Shown piece by piece: positions 55,074-62,330 of a DNA stretch of 64,000 bases. The notes below the pieces were generated by a model. It had not been told where the DNA came from. It saw nothing but the letters and a program-made list of their open reading frames with translations, and ran no database searches. Every line of letters starts with the position of its first letter. Within the stretch, counting starts at the first letter, position 1. Both the position numbers and the translations under genes were made by a program. The stretch spans positions 62,001 to 126,000 of the forward strand of contig NZ_VCNA01000011.1 in NCBI RefSeq assembly GCF_006170445.1, in the 5' to 3' direction. The DNA comes from Brevibacillus dissolubilis. Its GTDB lineage: Bacteria > Bacillota > Bacilli > Brevibacillales > Brevibacillaceae.

Positions 55074-55178
55074 AATGCGCCGCAATCGACCCGCCCCTAC
55101 TTACATAATGGGAATCTTTGATTATACTAGAAGGATATCTCTATCCCTACATTTATCTTTCTATAAAGGAGCGTTTCC

Positions 55179-56123
55179 ATGCCTCAATCCAAGGTTCAGA
55201 GCCTGCTAGATACAATCAACCGTGTTATTGTCGGAAAAGAACAACAAGTCCGTCTTTTGGTGGCTGGACTGCTTGCGCGTGGTCATGTGCTGCTAGAAGA
55301 CCTGCCGGGTATGGGCAAAACCGTACTCGCTAAGACACTGGCACAGTCTGTCGGCGGGACGTTCTCGCGGATTCAGTTCACCTCTGATCTGTTGCCGTCT
55401 GATGTGGTCGGTCTGCATTATTTTAATCCGAAGACAAGTGAGTTTGAGCTAAGACGCGGCCCTGCTTTTGCCGATGTGCTGCTGGCCGATGAGATCAACC
55501 GCGCTACCCCGCGTACCCAGTCTGGTCTGTTGGAAGCGATGGAAGAGCGCCAGGTGACGATTGAAGGGATTACGCTGGAGTTGCCGCAGACATTTTTTAC
55601 GATTGCAACACAGAACCCGATCGAGTCAGAAGGGACGTATCCGTTGCCGGAAGCGCAGTTGGACCGCTTTTTGTTCCGTCTGTCGCTGGGTTATGGCTCA
55701 CGGGAGGATGCGCGTGAGATGATGCGCCGCTTCCGTACCGATACTCCGCTGGAAAAAGTAGAGCCGGTGATCAACACGGGTGAACTTGTTCAGATGCAAC
55801 AGGCGGTACGTGAGGTGCATGTGAGTGAAGCCGTGGAGAATTATATCATCGATCTGACCGAAGCCTCTCGGGCGCATAAAGCCGTCCAAGTCGGAATCAG
55901 CCCGCGTGCGATGCTCTCGATGGTGCGGGCCGCCCAAGCGATGGCGTATATCGCGGGAAGGTCGTTCGTACTGCCTGATGATGTAAAAGAGATCGTACCC
56001 GCCCTGTTCGCTCACCGAATCGTCCTGACGATGGAGGCAGAGCTTCATGTGCTGGAGCATGAGGTGGTGGATGAAATCCTGCGGAGCGTGCCTGCTCCTG
56101 TCGAAGAGGGCGCGCGCGGATGA
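55179..56123 (+). CDS. MoxR-family AAA+ ATPase
   Basis: AAA+ ATPase of 314 residues. It has Walker A DLPGMGKT (about 43-50), Walker B LLADEINRATPRTQ (about 108), the MoxR segment ATQNPIESEGTYPLPEAQ, and the C-terminal helical lid with GISPRAMLSMVRAAQA. MoxR proteins act as chaperones with partner proteins of the DUF58 family. The ATG is preceded by AAAGGAG. It is the first gene of an operon with overlapping DUF58 and DUF4129 genes. Confidence 0.95.
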   Translation: MPQSKVQSLLDTINRVIVGKEQQVRLLVAGLLARGHVLLEDLPGMGKTVLAKTLAQSVGGTFSRIQFTSDLLPSDVVGLHYFNPKTSEFELRRGPAFADVLLADEINRATPRTQSGLLEAMEERQVTIEGITLELPQTFFTIATQNPIESEGTYPLPEAQLDRFLFRLSLGYGSREDAREMMRRFRTDTPLEKVEPVINTGELVQMQQAVREVHVSEAVENYIIDLTEASRAHKAVQVGISPRAMLSMVRAAQAMAYIAGRSFVLPDDVKEIVPALFAHRIVLTMEAELHVLEHEVVDEILRSVPAPVEEGARG

Positions 56124-57376
56124 TGAACACGTATACCGCATTTCGCCTGCTCGGCGCACTGTTTTTGTTCTATGCGCTGGTGTCTGGCTCGTGGTTTCTC
56201 TGGCTGTTCGGGGGATTCTTCTTTTTCCTGCTGGCTGTTCATCGGTGGTGGTCACCCCGAATCCCCCACTATGTGAGCGTCTCCCTCTCCGCTGAGATGA
56301 CGCGCGTGATGCCCCATACGCCTGTCGAGATCCGGGTGACGATGCAGAACCGTTCGTGGTTGCCGCTGGCTTTTGCCCGTGTAAGCTTTTCCCTGCCAGA
56401 GTCGGTGCAGGTGGAAGGAGCAGATGAGGTGAAATGGATCAATAAGCGCAACTACGTACAACTGGTCATGCAACTCCCCCGCCGCGCGCAGGTGGAGCGT
56501 ACTTTGACCCTGATTCCGCAGAAGCGCGGGGTGATCTGGCTGACCGAGATGAGCACGGAGATCCTAGGGCCGTACGCCACAGAGGTCAGCAGGCATGATA
56601 TCCAAGCCGAGCTGTCACTGTTGGTCTATCCCGAGGTGCAGGCGGTTCCTCCACTCTCGGTCGGGCATACACAGCCACAAGGCAACCGCTTGTCCGCCCA
56701 ACGTCTGCAGGATGATGTCACCTTCATGCGCGGGATTCGTCCATATGCGGCGGGAGACAGGCTGAAGCATATCGACTGGAAAGCAAGCGCCAAGACACGA
56801 GAGTTGCAGACACGCCAGTTTGAATATACGGCGTATGCCAATTGGGTGATCGTCGGGCACATCCTGCCTTCCTATGACGCGCGGACGCAGACCAGCAATG
56901 ATACCATCAATGAAAAGACAATCTCCCTGATCGCCTCACTCGCCACCCGGTGCCGCCGGGACAATCAGATGTACGAACTGCTCCTCAACGTCAAACAGCG
57001 TGGAAAAGAGTGGTTTCATCTGGCCCAGGGCAACAGCAAGGCACACCATGTGCAGGTGATGACGCATCTGGCGAAGTTGCATCAGTACTTGCCTACTTCT
57101 TTTGTCGTGTTGCTTAGGCGGCTTACACATTCCTGCGAAAAATCTGCGTGGGTGATCGTCACGCCCCGGCTGGATGAGGAAGTGCTTGCGGAAGCGGGGA
57201 TGCTGGCTCGGCGTGGGCATGCAGTGATCGTATTTGACACTTCGGAAGACAATCCGATGCCACGCCGGATCACGCCGCAGATGGGTGGCGGGGCGAGACA
57301 GCTTGCCCAAGAGAACATGGGAACGACGCCATCGATCGCCAGAGGCTTGGCTCACAAGGAGGTGCGTCGCATATGA
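56120..57376 (+). CDS. DUF58-domain protein
   Basis: A 418-residue protein with two N-terminal membrane helices (about 8-42), an extracytoplasmic region of immunoglobulin-like strands ('PHTPVEIRVTMQNRSWLPLAFARV') and the DUF58 core: RLSAQRLQDDVTFMRGIRPYAAGDRLKHIDWKASA, in part, with the R-x-Y-x-x-G-D-x-x-x-x-I-x-W motif of the family. DUF58 proteins pair with MoxR ATPases. It overlaps the moxR gene by four bases (ATGA) and the next gene by four. Confidence 0.93.
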   Translation: MMNTYTAFRLLGALFLFYALVSGSWFLWLFGGFFFFLLAVHRWWSPRIPHYVSVSLSAEMTRVMPHTPVEIRVTMQNRSWLPLAFARVSFSLPESVQVEGADEVKWINKRNYVQLVMQLPRRAQVERTLTLIPQKRGVIWLTEMSTEILGPYATEVSRHDIQAELSLLVYPEVQAVPPLSVGHTQPQGNRLSAQRLQDDVTFMRGIRPYAAGDRLKHIDWKASAKTRELQTRQFEYTAYANWVIVGHILPSYDARTQTSNDTINEKTISLIASLATRCRRDNQMYELLLNVKQRGKEWFHLAQGNSKAHHVQVMTHLAKLHQYLPTSFVVLLRRLTHSCEKSAWVIVTPRLDEEVLAEAGMLARRGHAVIVFDTSEDNPMPRRITPQMGGGARQLAQENMGTTPSIARGLAHKEVRRI

Positions 57377-58674
57377 GATGGGATCAGTCCCTGCGCTGGA
57401 TGTTGATGCTCTCGCTGGAGGCACATCTCGGAGTAGCACTTTTGGTCTTGCTCGGCTTTCTCTCTGCTGATTTTGGGACGATGCTGGCTTTGGCGGTTGG
57501 CGGCTCTCTTCTACTTGCTCTGGGTGGATGGCTGTATCAAGGCGGCGGCCGGAGCATGGTGCTGGTGGTGATGCTGTATCCGCTCGTAGCGGTGGTCGGG
57601 CTTGTCAGCTATCTGTTGGTTGGTTCCGCTCTGGTGGCGGTCGTATTGGCTGGTCTGTTCTACTGGCGGATCATGACGGTTGTGCCGTTGCAGTTGTACG
57701 ACTATGATTATCTGCGCCGTTTTTTCAGTACGGCCGTGGTGTATGGCGCGACTCTGGCCATCATGGCATTCTCAGATAAGGGGCATACGGCGGATGTGTT
57801 CGGGATGCTGGCGGTATTGGTCGGCTGGTATGCACTGGTCGGGTACGGAGAGTATCTGACACGGGAGCTTCCCTCCGGTATGTCGGTGGATCAACGGATG
57901 CTGGCGAGGCTGACGTGGCAACAGGCACAGGTACAGCTTGGCCTCACCGCTCTCTATGCACTCGCGGGCAGTCTGGTGCTGGGTGTCCTCTGGGGCGTCT
58001 GGCTTCTGCTTCAAGACCCTGCCAAAGCAGTCGCCTCCTATATCTTCACCCCGCTGTTTCAGTTACTCGAAGGCGGGCTTGCTCAGTTGACCGAGAAGAC
58101 CAGCCAGAATAAAAAAGTCCAAGACCTGCTTCAACCCGGCGGTTCTGATCATCCCGGCGCAGACGGCTCTCTCGCGGACGGCCCTTCTCTCGCTACACTG
58201 GCGATGCCTTATATCACGGGTGGTCTGGTGCTGATTGCAGTGCTCGCGATTAGCTGGTGGATCTGGAAAAGACGGAACATGTCCCAGATCGATGCCCCGC
58301 CTGCACCTGTCACCACAGCCGCTCCTGCTCAAGTAAGCGTGATTCATCCTGCCGATACAGGCTCTGACGGACAGAGCGACCAACTGCGATCACTTGAAAC
58401 CAAGTGGAGCGTGCCAAAAGACGATCCGGTTCGCCACACTTACTACCTTTTTCTTCGCTATATGGCGGGACAGGGGCTTGTCATTGAGCCGGATGAGACC
58501 AGTCAGGAGTTCTTGCGAAGAGTCCGTGCTGTGTGGACGGATGCGGCAAGAATCTTGCTGGCAGAGAGCATTACGCGGGTGTATGAACAGCACCGATATG
58601 GACAAGGCGGTATAAAGCAGGAAGATATAGCGCAGCTGCTAGAAGACTTCCACGCCCTAGAATCCGCTCCATAG
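57373..58674 (+). CDS. DUF4129-domain membrane protein
   Basis: A 433-residue protein with an N-terminal membrane domain of about six helices (to about residue 225), another membrane helix near 280-300 and a C-terminal cytoplasmic DUF4129-type domain ('TYYLFLRYMAGQGLVIEPDETSQEFLRRV'). In most MoxR-DUF58 operons the third protein also has an extracellular transglutaminase-like domain (TgpA type, 700 residues or more); no such Cys-His-Asp domain is present here. It overlaps the DUF58 gene by four bases. Confidence 0.85.
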   Translation: MRWDQSLRWMLMLSLEAHLGVALLVLLGFLSADFGTMLALAVGGSLLLALGGWLYQGGGRSMVLVVMLYPLVAVVGLVSYLLVGSALVAVVLAGLFYWRIMTVVPLQLYDYDYLRRFFSTAVVYGATLAIMAFSDKGHTADVFGMLAVLVGWYALVGYGEYLTRELPSGMSVDQRMLARLTWQQAQVQLGLTALYALAGSLVLGVLWGVWLLLQDPAKAVASYIFTPLFQLLEGGLAQLTEKTSQNKKVQDLLQPGGSDHPGADGSLADGPSLATLAMPYITGGLVLIAVLAISWWIWKRRNMSQIDAPPAPVTTAAPAQVSVIHPADTGSDGQSDQLRSLETKWSVPKDDPVRHTYYLFLRYMAGQGLVIEPDETSQEFLRRVRAVWTDAARILLAESITRVYEQHRYGQGGIKQEDIAQLLEDFHALESAP

Positions 58675-58711
58675 AGATCGTAAGCACGCATAAAAGAAGA
58701 CCATCCCGCTG

Positions 58712-59011
58712 TCACACTGGCGGCTGATGGTCTTTTTTGGTCTTGCGTACGAGGCATTGATTTCTCAACACGGATTTGAGGTATGCATCCAGTTCTTTTT
58801 CTCCTGCATACTGGTACTGCTCCAGTTCCGCAAGCGGCAACTCGATCTCCATTTTGCTGTGAACGGCTTTTTCGCCTTCCAGCCTGAATCCAAGCTTGGT
58901 CAGCAGGGCGTCCCTTTGCTGTTCCCGTGTCTGTTGCTGTTCCTGTGTCTGTTGCTGTTCGCGCTGCCGTTCCTGTCCTTCCTTTGCAACCGAATCTGGC
59001 CGTTCTATCAT
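58712..59011 (-). CDS. Small Gln-rich protein, function unknown
   Basis: A 99-residue protein. Residues about 14-36 are a Gln/Glu/Arg/Thr-rich helix of repeated EQQQT units encoded by an 18-base tandem repeat, followed by a mixed domain (KLGFRLEGEKAVHSKMEIEL, LAELEQYQYAGEKELDAYLK) and a basic tail. The ATG at 59011 is eight bases from AAAGGAGG; the frame is open to 59074. No family was recognised. It is convergent with the DUF4129 gene and its end lies close to that gene's stop. Confidence 0.68.
   Translation of the reverse strand: MIERPDSVAKEGQERQREQQQTQEQQQTREQQRDALLTKLGFRLEGEKAVHSKMEIELPLAELEQYQYAGEKELDAYLKSVLRNQCLVRKTKKDHQPPV
58919..58960 (-). repeat. 18-bp tandem repeat in the Gln-rich gene
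   Basis: Two full copies of an 18-base unit (forward strand CTGTTCCYGTGTCTGTTG, one base different) plus six bases of a third. They encode the EQQQT(Q/R) repeats and keep the reading frame, so slippage would add or remove six residues. Confidence 0.85.
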
Positions 59012-59190
59012 CTGCTCGACCTCCTTTCTCCATGCGGACGATGCCCATACCCACGCCCAGACGCTTCGGCTCATCTCGTCGCCTTTTCCCCCATCGTATC
59101 ACACCTCCCGCAATTTTTTTACCTGATCTGTGACTCAACTAGGCATAGGCACATATCTTGGGGATGTAGAAATAAGGAGGGAAGACACCC

Positions 59191-60006
59191 GTGAGCACAG
59201 GCAATTTTGTTGAAGCCGCTTTGTTTGAACATCGTTTTTGGTTGCAGGTGATGGGGGATCATGGCCGGTTTATTCTGGAGACCGTTTCCCCAAAAGAAAT
59301 GGAGATCGCCAAGCGCGCCCAGTATTTTGTGTTTGTATTCGATCATCTATTGGCACAGTCCCGTCAACCACTCTCCGCGGGTGAGCTGTCCACGGTGACC
59401 CAACAAGCCAATTACTATACCGCCGAGATCCGCCAATTCAAGCTGGATCTGCTCGCCATGCATCTTCGTTCAGAGATTGCGATCGGTTTGACACCGACTT
59501 TCTTTAATCATATGGTCAATGAAGCTGAGGAGTATCTGCGTGTCCTTGGGTTCCTGCTGGCAGGCGAGGTACCGCCGCCATGCCATCCGTTGCATTATCA
59601 CCTGCTCTGGCTGCCAGACTCGGTCGGTCACGCTGCGGGGATTGCCGATAATCTCGACCCTGTAGAGAAGAAGCTGAAGAAAAAACTCATGGAGTATATG
59701 AAGCAGTTCGAAGTGTTCTTCATCAAAGCAACGGAAATGGCGGGGTATCTGCGCACCAACATCAGCCAATTCCCTGCCCTGAGCCGTTTTAACACCGATG
59801 TCGAGCTGGAGATGAAACTGTTCACTAGCTTCCTCAAGGAAATCGAAGAACTGGAGCTGGACGAAAAAGTCCTGGCACGACTCAACGCCCTGATGCCGGA
59901 TCACATGGCCCGCGAGCAATGCTACTATCTGATCAAGCTGTCTGAGGTCTCCATCGTCGAGCCGCTCGAAGGCTGTGATCCGACCAAGCCACGCACGATG
60001 GAATAG
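59191..60006 (+). CDS. DUF2935-domain protein
   Basis: A 271-residue, all-helical cytoplasmic protein with two halves of the DUF2935 pattern: ALFEHRFWLQVMGDHGRFIL at the start and LPDSVGHAAGIADNLDPVEK in the second half, with conserved E-x-x-F-W and D-H motifs that may bind metal in a four-helix bundle. The family is common in spore-forming Firmicutes and has no known role. GTG 59191 lies ten bases from AAGGAGG. Confidence 0.92.
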   Translation: MSTGNFVEAALFEHRFWLQVMGDHGRFILETVSPKEMEIAKRAQYFVFVFDHLLAQSRQPLSAGELSTVTQQANYYTAEIRQFKLDLLAMHLRSEIAIGLTPTFFNHMVNEAEEYLRVLGFLLAGEVPPPCHPLHYHLLWLPDSVGHAAGIADNLDPVEKKLKKKLMEYMKQFEVFFIKATEMAGYLRTNISQFPALSRFNTDVELEMKLFTSFLKEIEELELDEKVLARLNALMPDHMAREQCYYLIKLSEVSIVEPLEGCDPTKPRTME

Positions 60007-60023
60007 AGGCTACAGTCAGTCAA

Positions 60024-60072
60024 AAAAAGAGTACCTCCTTCGCCGGATGACCAGCGAAGCGGGTACTCTTTT
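60024..60072. terminator. Bidirectional terminator
   Basis: AAAAGAGTACC...TTCGC pairs with GCGAA...GGTACTCTTTT, T-rich on both sides, between the convergent DUF2935 and citrate synthase genes. Confidence 0.9.
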
Positions 60073-60087
60073 GCATGTGATTGTATG

Positions 60088-61185
60088 TTACTCAGGCATT
60101 GGGCCGGTATACTCGGAGCCTGGACGGATGATGCGGTTGTTCTCAGCCTGCTCCAGTGCATGGGCGCACCAGCCGACAGTACGGCTCATCGCGAAAGTCG
60201 GGCTGAAGATAGAATCATCAAGACCGACTGCACGCATGACCGCTGCCGCGTAGAATTCTACGTTCGGGTAGAGCTTGCGGCCTGGTTTGTATTCATCAAG
60301 CAGCTTAACACCGAGGTCTTCGATATGGGTCGCAAGGTCAAACCATGGATCTTCTCCAGTCAAGGAAGAGGCTACGACGCGAAGTGCTGTCGCGCGCGGG
60401 TCAATGGTTTTGTAGACACGGTGTCCGAAGCCCATCAGACGCTCACCGCGTTCGAGTGCGCCGCGGAGCCAAGGCTCTGCATTTTCCTTCGTGCCGATCG
60501 CTTCGATCATCTCGGTTACCTCAGAAGGTGCTCCACCGTGTAGCGGGCCTTTCAGTGCGCCGATGGCAGCGGTTACAGCAGAGACCAGATCAGAGCGGGT
60601 CGAGGATACGACGCGACAAGTGAAGGTAGAAGCATTCATCCCGTGCTCTTGTGTCAGGATCAGGTACGCATCAAGCGCGCGCACATGTGCCGGATTTGGC
60701 TCTGTGCCTTTGAGCATGTAGAGGTAGTTGGCGGTGTGGCCCAAATCGGTACGAGGAGCCAGTGGTTCGCGCCCTTCTACGCGTGCAACACGGTGAGCGA
60801 TAATCGTCGGTACTTTGGCAGTAAGAGAGATCACCTGATCCATTGTCGGCGGCCAATCATGACCAGGGGTACCCAGAGCAGATACGCCTGTACGAAGCGC
60901 ACTCATCAGGTCGACATCTGCCGGGAGCGAGTCGATAATCGCTTTGACATGTGCAGGAAGTTCACGCTCCGCCTTGAGCTTGGCGTCCAGCTCAGCAAGC
61001 TCTTGCTCACTTGGCAGATGACCGTACCACAGGAGGTGTGCCACCTCTTCAAATGTGTTGTTAATCGCCAGATCGCGTGCCCAGTGACCACGGTATACCA
61101 ACAAGCCGTTCAAACCGTCCACCAAGCTCAGTTTTGATTCAGCAACAACGATACCTTCCAGACCGATCGCAAGAATTTTTTCCAT
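60088..61185 (-). CDS. citA: Citrate synthase (CitA-like)
   Basis: Citrate synthase family enzyme of 365 residues, joining oxaloacetate and acetyl-CoA. The catalytic His residues are in LKGPLHGGAP and MGFGHRVYK. The usual catalytic Asp lies in a YPNVDFY motif, but here it reads YPNVEFYAA, with Glu instead. The start MEKILAIGLEGIVVAESKLS resembles the B. subtilis CitA/CitZ N-terminus. ATG 61185 is ten bases from AAAGGAG; the frame extends to 61224. A LysR regulator lies just upstream on the same strand, as for the citA-citR pair of B. subtilis (there divergent). 2-Methylcitrate synthase is an alternative. Confidence 0.88.
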   Translation of the reverse strand: MEKILAIGLEGIVVAESKLSLVDGLNGLLVYRGHWARDLAINNTFEEVAHLLWYGHLPSEQELAELDAKLKAERELPAHVKAIIDSLPADVDLMSALRTGVSALGTPGHDWPPTMDQVISLTAKVPTIIAHRVARVEGREPLAPRTDLGHTANYLYMLKGTEPNPAHVRALDAYLILTQEHGMNASTFTCRVVSSTRSDLVSAVTAAIGALKGPLHGGAPSEVTEMIEAIGTKENAEPWLRGALERGERLMGFGHRVYKTIDPRATALRVVASSLTGEDPWFDLATHIEDLGVKLLDEYKPGRKLYPNVEFYAAAVMRAVGLDDSIFSPTFAMSRTVGWCAHALEQAENNRIIRPGSEYTGPMPE

Positions 61186-61263
61186 AAAACGTTCACTCCT
61201 TTCTCTTGACTTTAGTATAACCATGAACTTCTAAAAGCGGAAATAAAATAAATCGACGTGTTT

Positions 61264-61280
61264 GATTATGATTCATAATC
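61264..61280 (-). promoter_or_regulatory. Putative LysR operator upstream of citA-like gene
   Basis: GATTATGATTCATAATC is an 8-1-8 perfect palindrome with the T-N11-A form that LysR proteins bind. It sits 79 bases upstream of the ATG and above a promoter with a good -10 (TATACT at 61219-61214) and a poor -35, as expected for an activated promoter. Confidence 0.6.
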
Positions 61281-61347
61281 AATGGAGCACATTTTCATTC
61301 ATGCTTTTCCTGGGAAATGTTCAGTTGAACTTTTCAGACAACGTAGG

Positions 61348-62247
61348 TTAATACACCTGTGGCAAAGGCGGGTATAAGCTGGACAGGATATCGTTAAAGC
61401 GCTGGGCAGCCGGACTCGTGTTGATTTTTGGCGTGACCAGATAAGACGCTACCTTGGGCAGTTCCAGACCAGGAGTGGGCAGCTCCATGAATCGGTTCTC
61501 GAACAACTCACGGCTGATCGAAGAACGCGGCAAAAAGGAAACCCCCAGCCCTTCCTCAATGAAGCGCTTGGTCACATCCACATGGGAGACGGCCATGGTG
61601 CGCAGGACAAAACCGCGCTGGCGCAAAGCAATCAACAGCTGATCCCAATACACCGGATGATTATGAGTCAGCAGGCGGTTGTTCGTCAACTCACTCTCCC
61701 AATCAGGCAGCGGTGCATCTATATCCCCTCCATTGTGCGGGACAGCGAAGACGACCGGGTCTGTCTTGATCAGATAGGCGGACAGCTGAAAATTACGCGG
61801 GATCATCCGCGACAGACCGAGGTCTGCCTGTCCGCTCTCTACCATGGAGCCGATGTTGGCGGAGTCGGTAATCAGGATCGAAATGTCTACTTCTGGGTCT
61901 TGTTTGGTGTATCGGTGCATGAGGCTGGGCAACGACGTACGGGCAATCATGGGAGAGACGGCCAGACGAAGTGTCTCCCGATAGCCTTGTCGCCAAGAGA
62001 CCATATCCTCCATCCCAGCCTGCCACGTATTGAGCAGATCCTTGGCATAGGTGAGAAAACGTTTGCCGGCGGGCGTCAGCTTGACCCGTTTGCCGCTTCG
62101 GGTGAACAGCTCCATCCCCAGCTCTTTTTCCAGCAGACGGATATGCTGGGTCACAGTCGGTTGGGCGATGAACAGCGCTTCTGCGGTCTGGTGAAAATTC
62201 TCGTAGCTGGCGGCCACCAAGAAGGTCTGTAGGATTTTCAGATCGAT
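61348..62247 (-). CDS. LysR-family regulator (CitR-like), AUC start
   Basis: A 299-residue LysR regulator. The HTH reads YENFHQTAEALFIAQPTVTQHIRLLEKELG, given here as the family's conserved core, and the effector domain extends to residue ~290. The usual N-terminus MDLKILQTFLVAAS is encoded, but the first codon is ATC (62247-62245), seven bases after GAGGTG. The first TTG (62220) would remove the first part of helix 1 and lacks a ribosome binding site. The regulator probably controls the citrate synthase gene, 162 bases downstream, through the palindrome at 61264-61280. Confidence 0.82.
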   Translation of the reverse strand: MDLKILQTFLVAASYENFHQTAEALFIAQPTVTQHIRLLEKELGMELFTRSGKRVKLTPAGKRFLTYAKDLLNTWQAGMEDMVSWRQGYRETLRLAVSPMIARTSLPSLMHRYTKQDPEVDISILITDSANIGSMVESGQADLGLSRMIPRNFQLSAYLIKTDPVVFAVPHNGGDIDAPLPDWESELTNNRLLTHNHPVYWDQLLIALRQRGFVLRTMAVSHVDVTKRFIEEGLGVSFLPRSSISRELFENRFMELPTPGLELPKVASYLVTPKINTSPAAQRFNDILSSLYPPLPQVY

Positions 62248-62271
62248 AGAAGATCACCTCGGTTCATAGGG

Positions 62272-62303
62272 AAACCTCGTCTGTATCGGCACGGACGAGG
62301 TTT
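62272..62303. terminator. Possible terminator after subtilase gene
   Basis: AAACCTCGTC pairs with GACGAGGTTT across 12 bases. It lies between the subtilase gene and the LysR gene. No T run follows on the minus strand, so its strength there is doubtful. Confidence 0.4.
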
Positions 62304-62330
62304 CTTACTCTTATCTTCTATTCTAATTGA

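Noticed and set aside
58919-58960. Short direct repeats considered as a CRISPR array
   Set aside because: The units are contiguous without spacers and lie in a coding frame.
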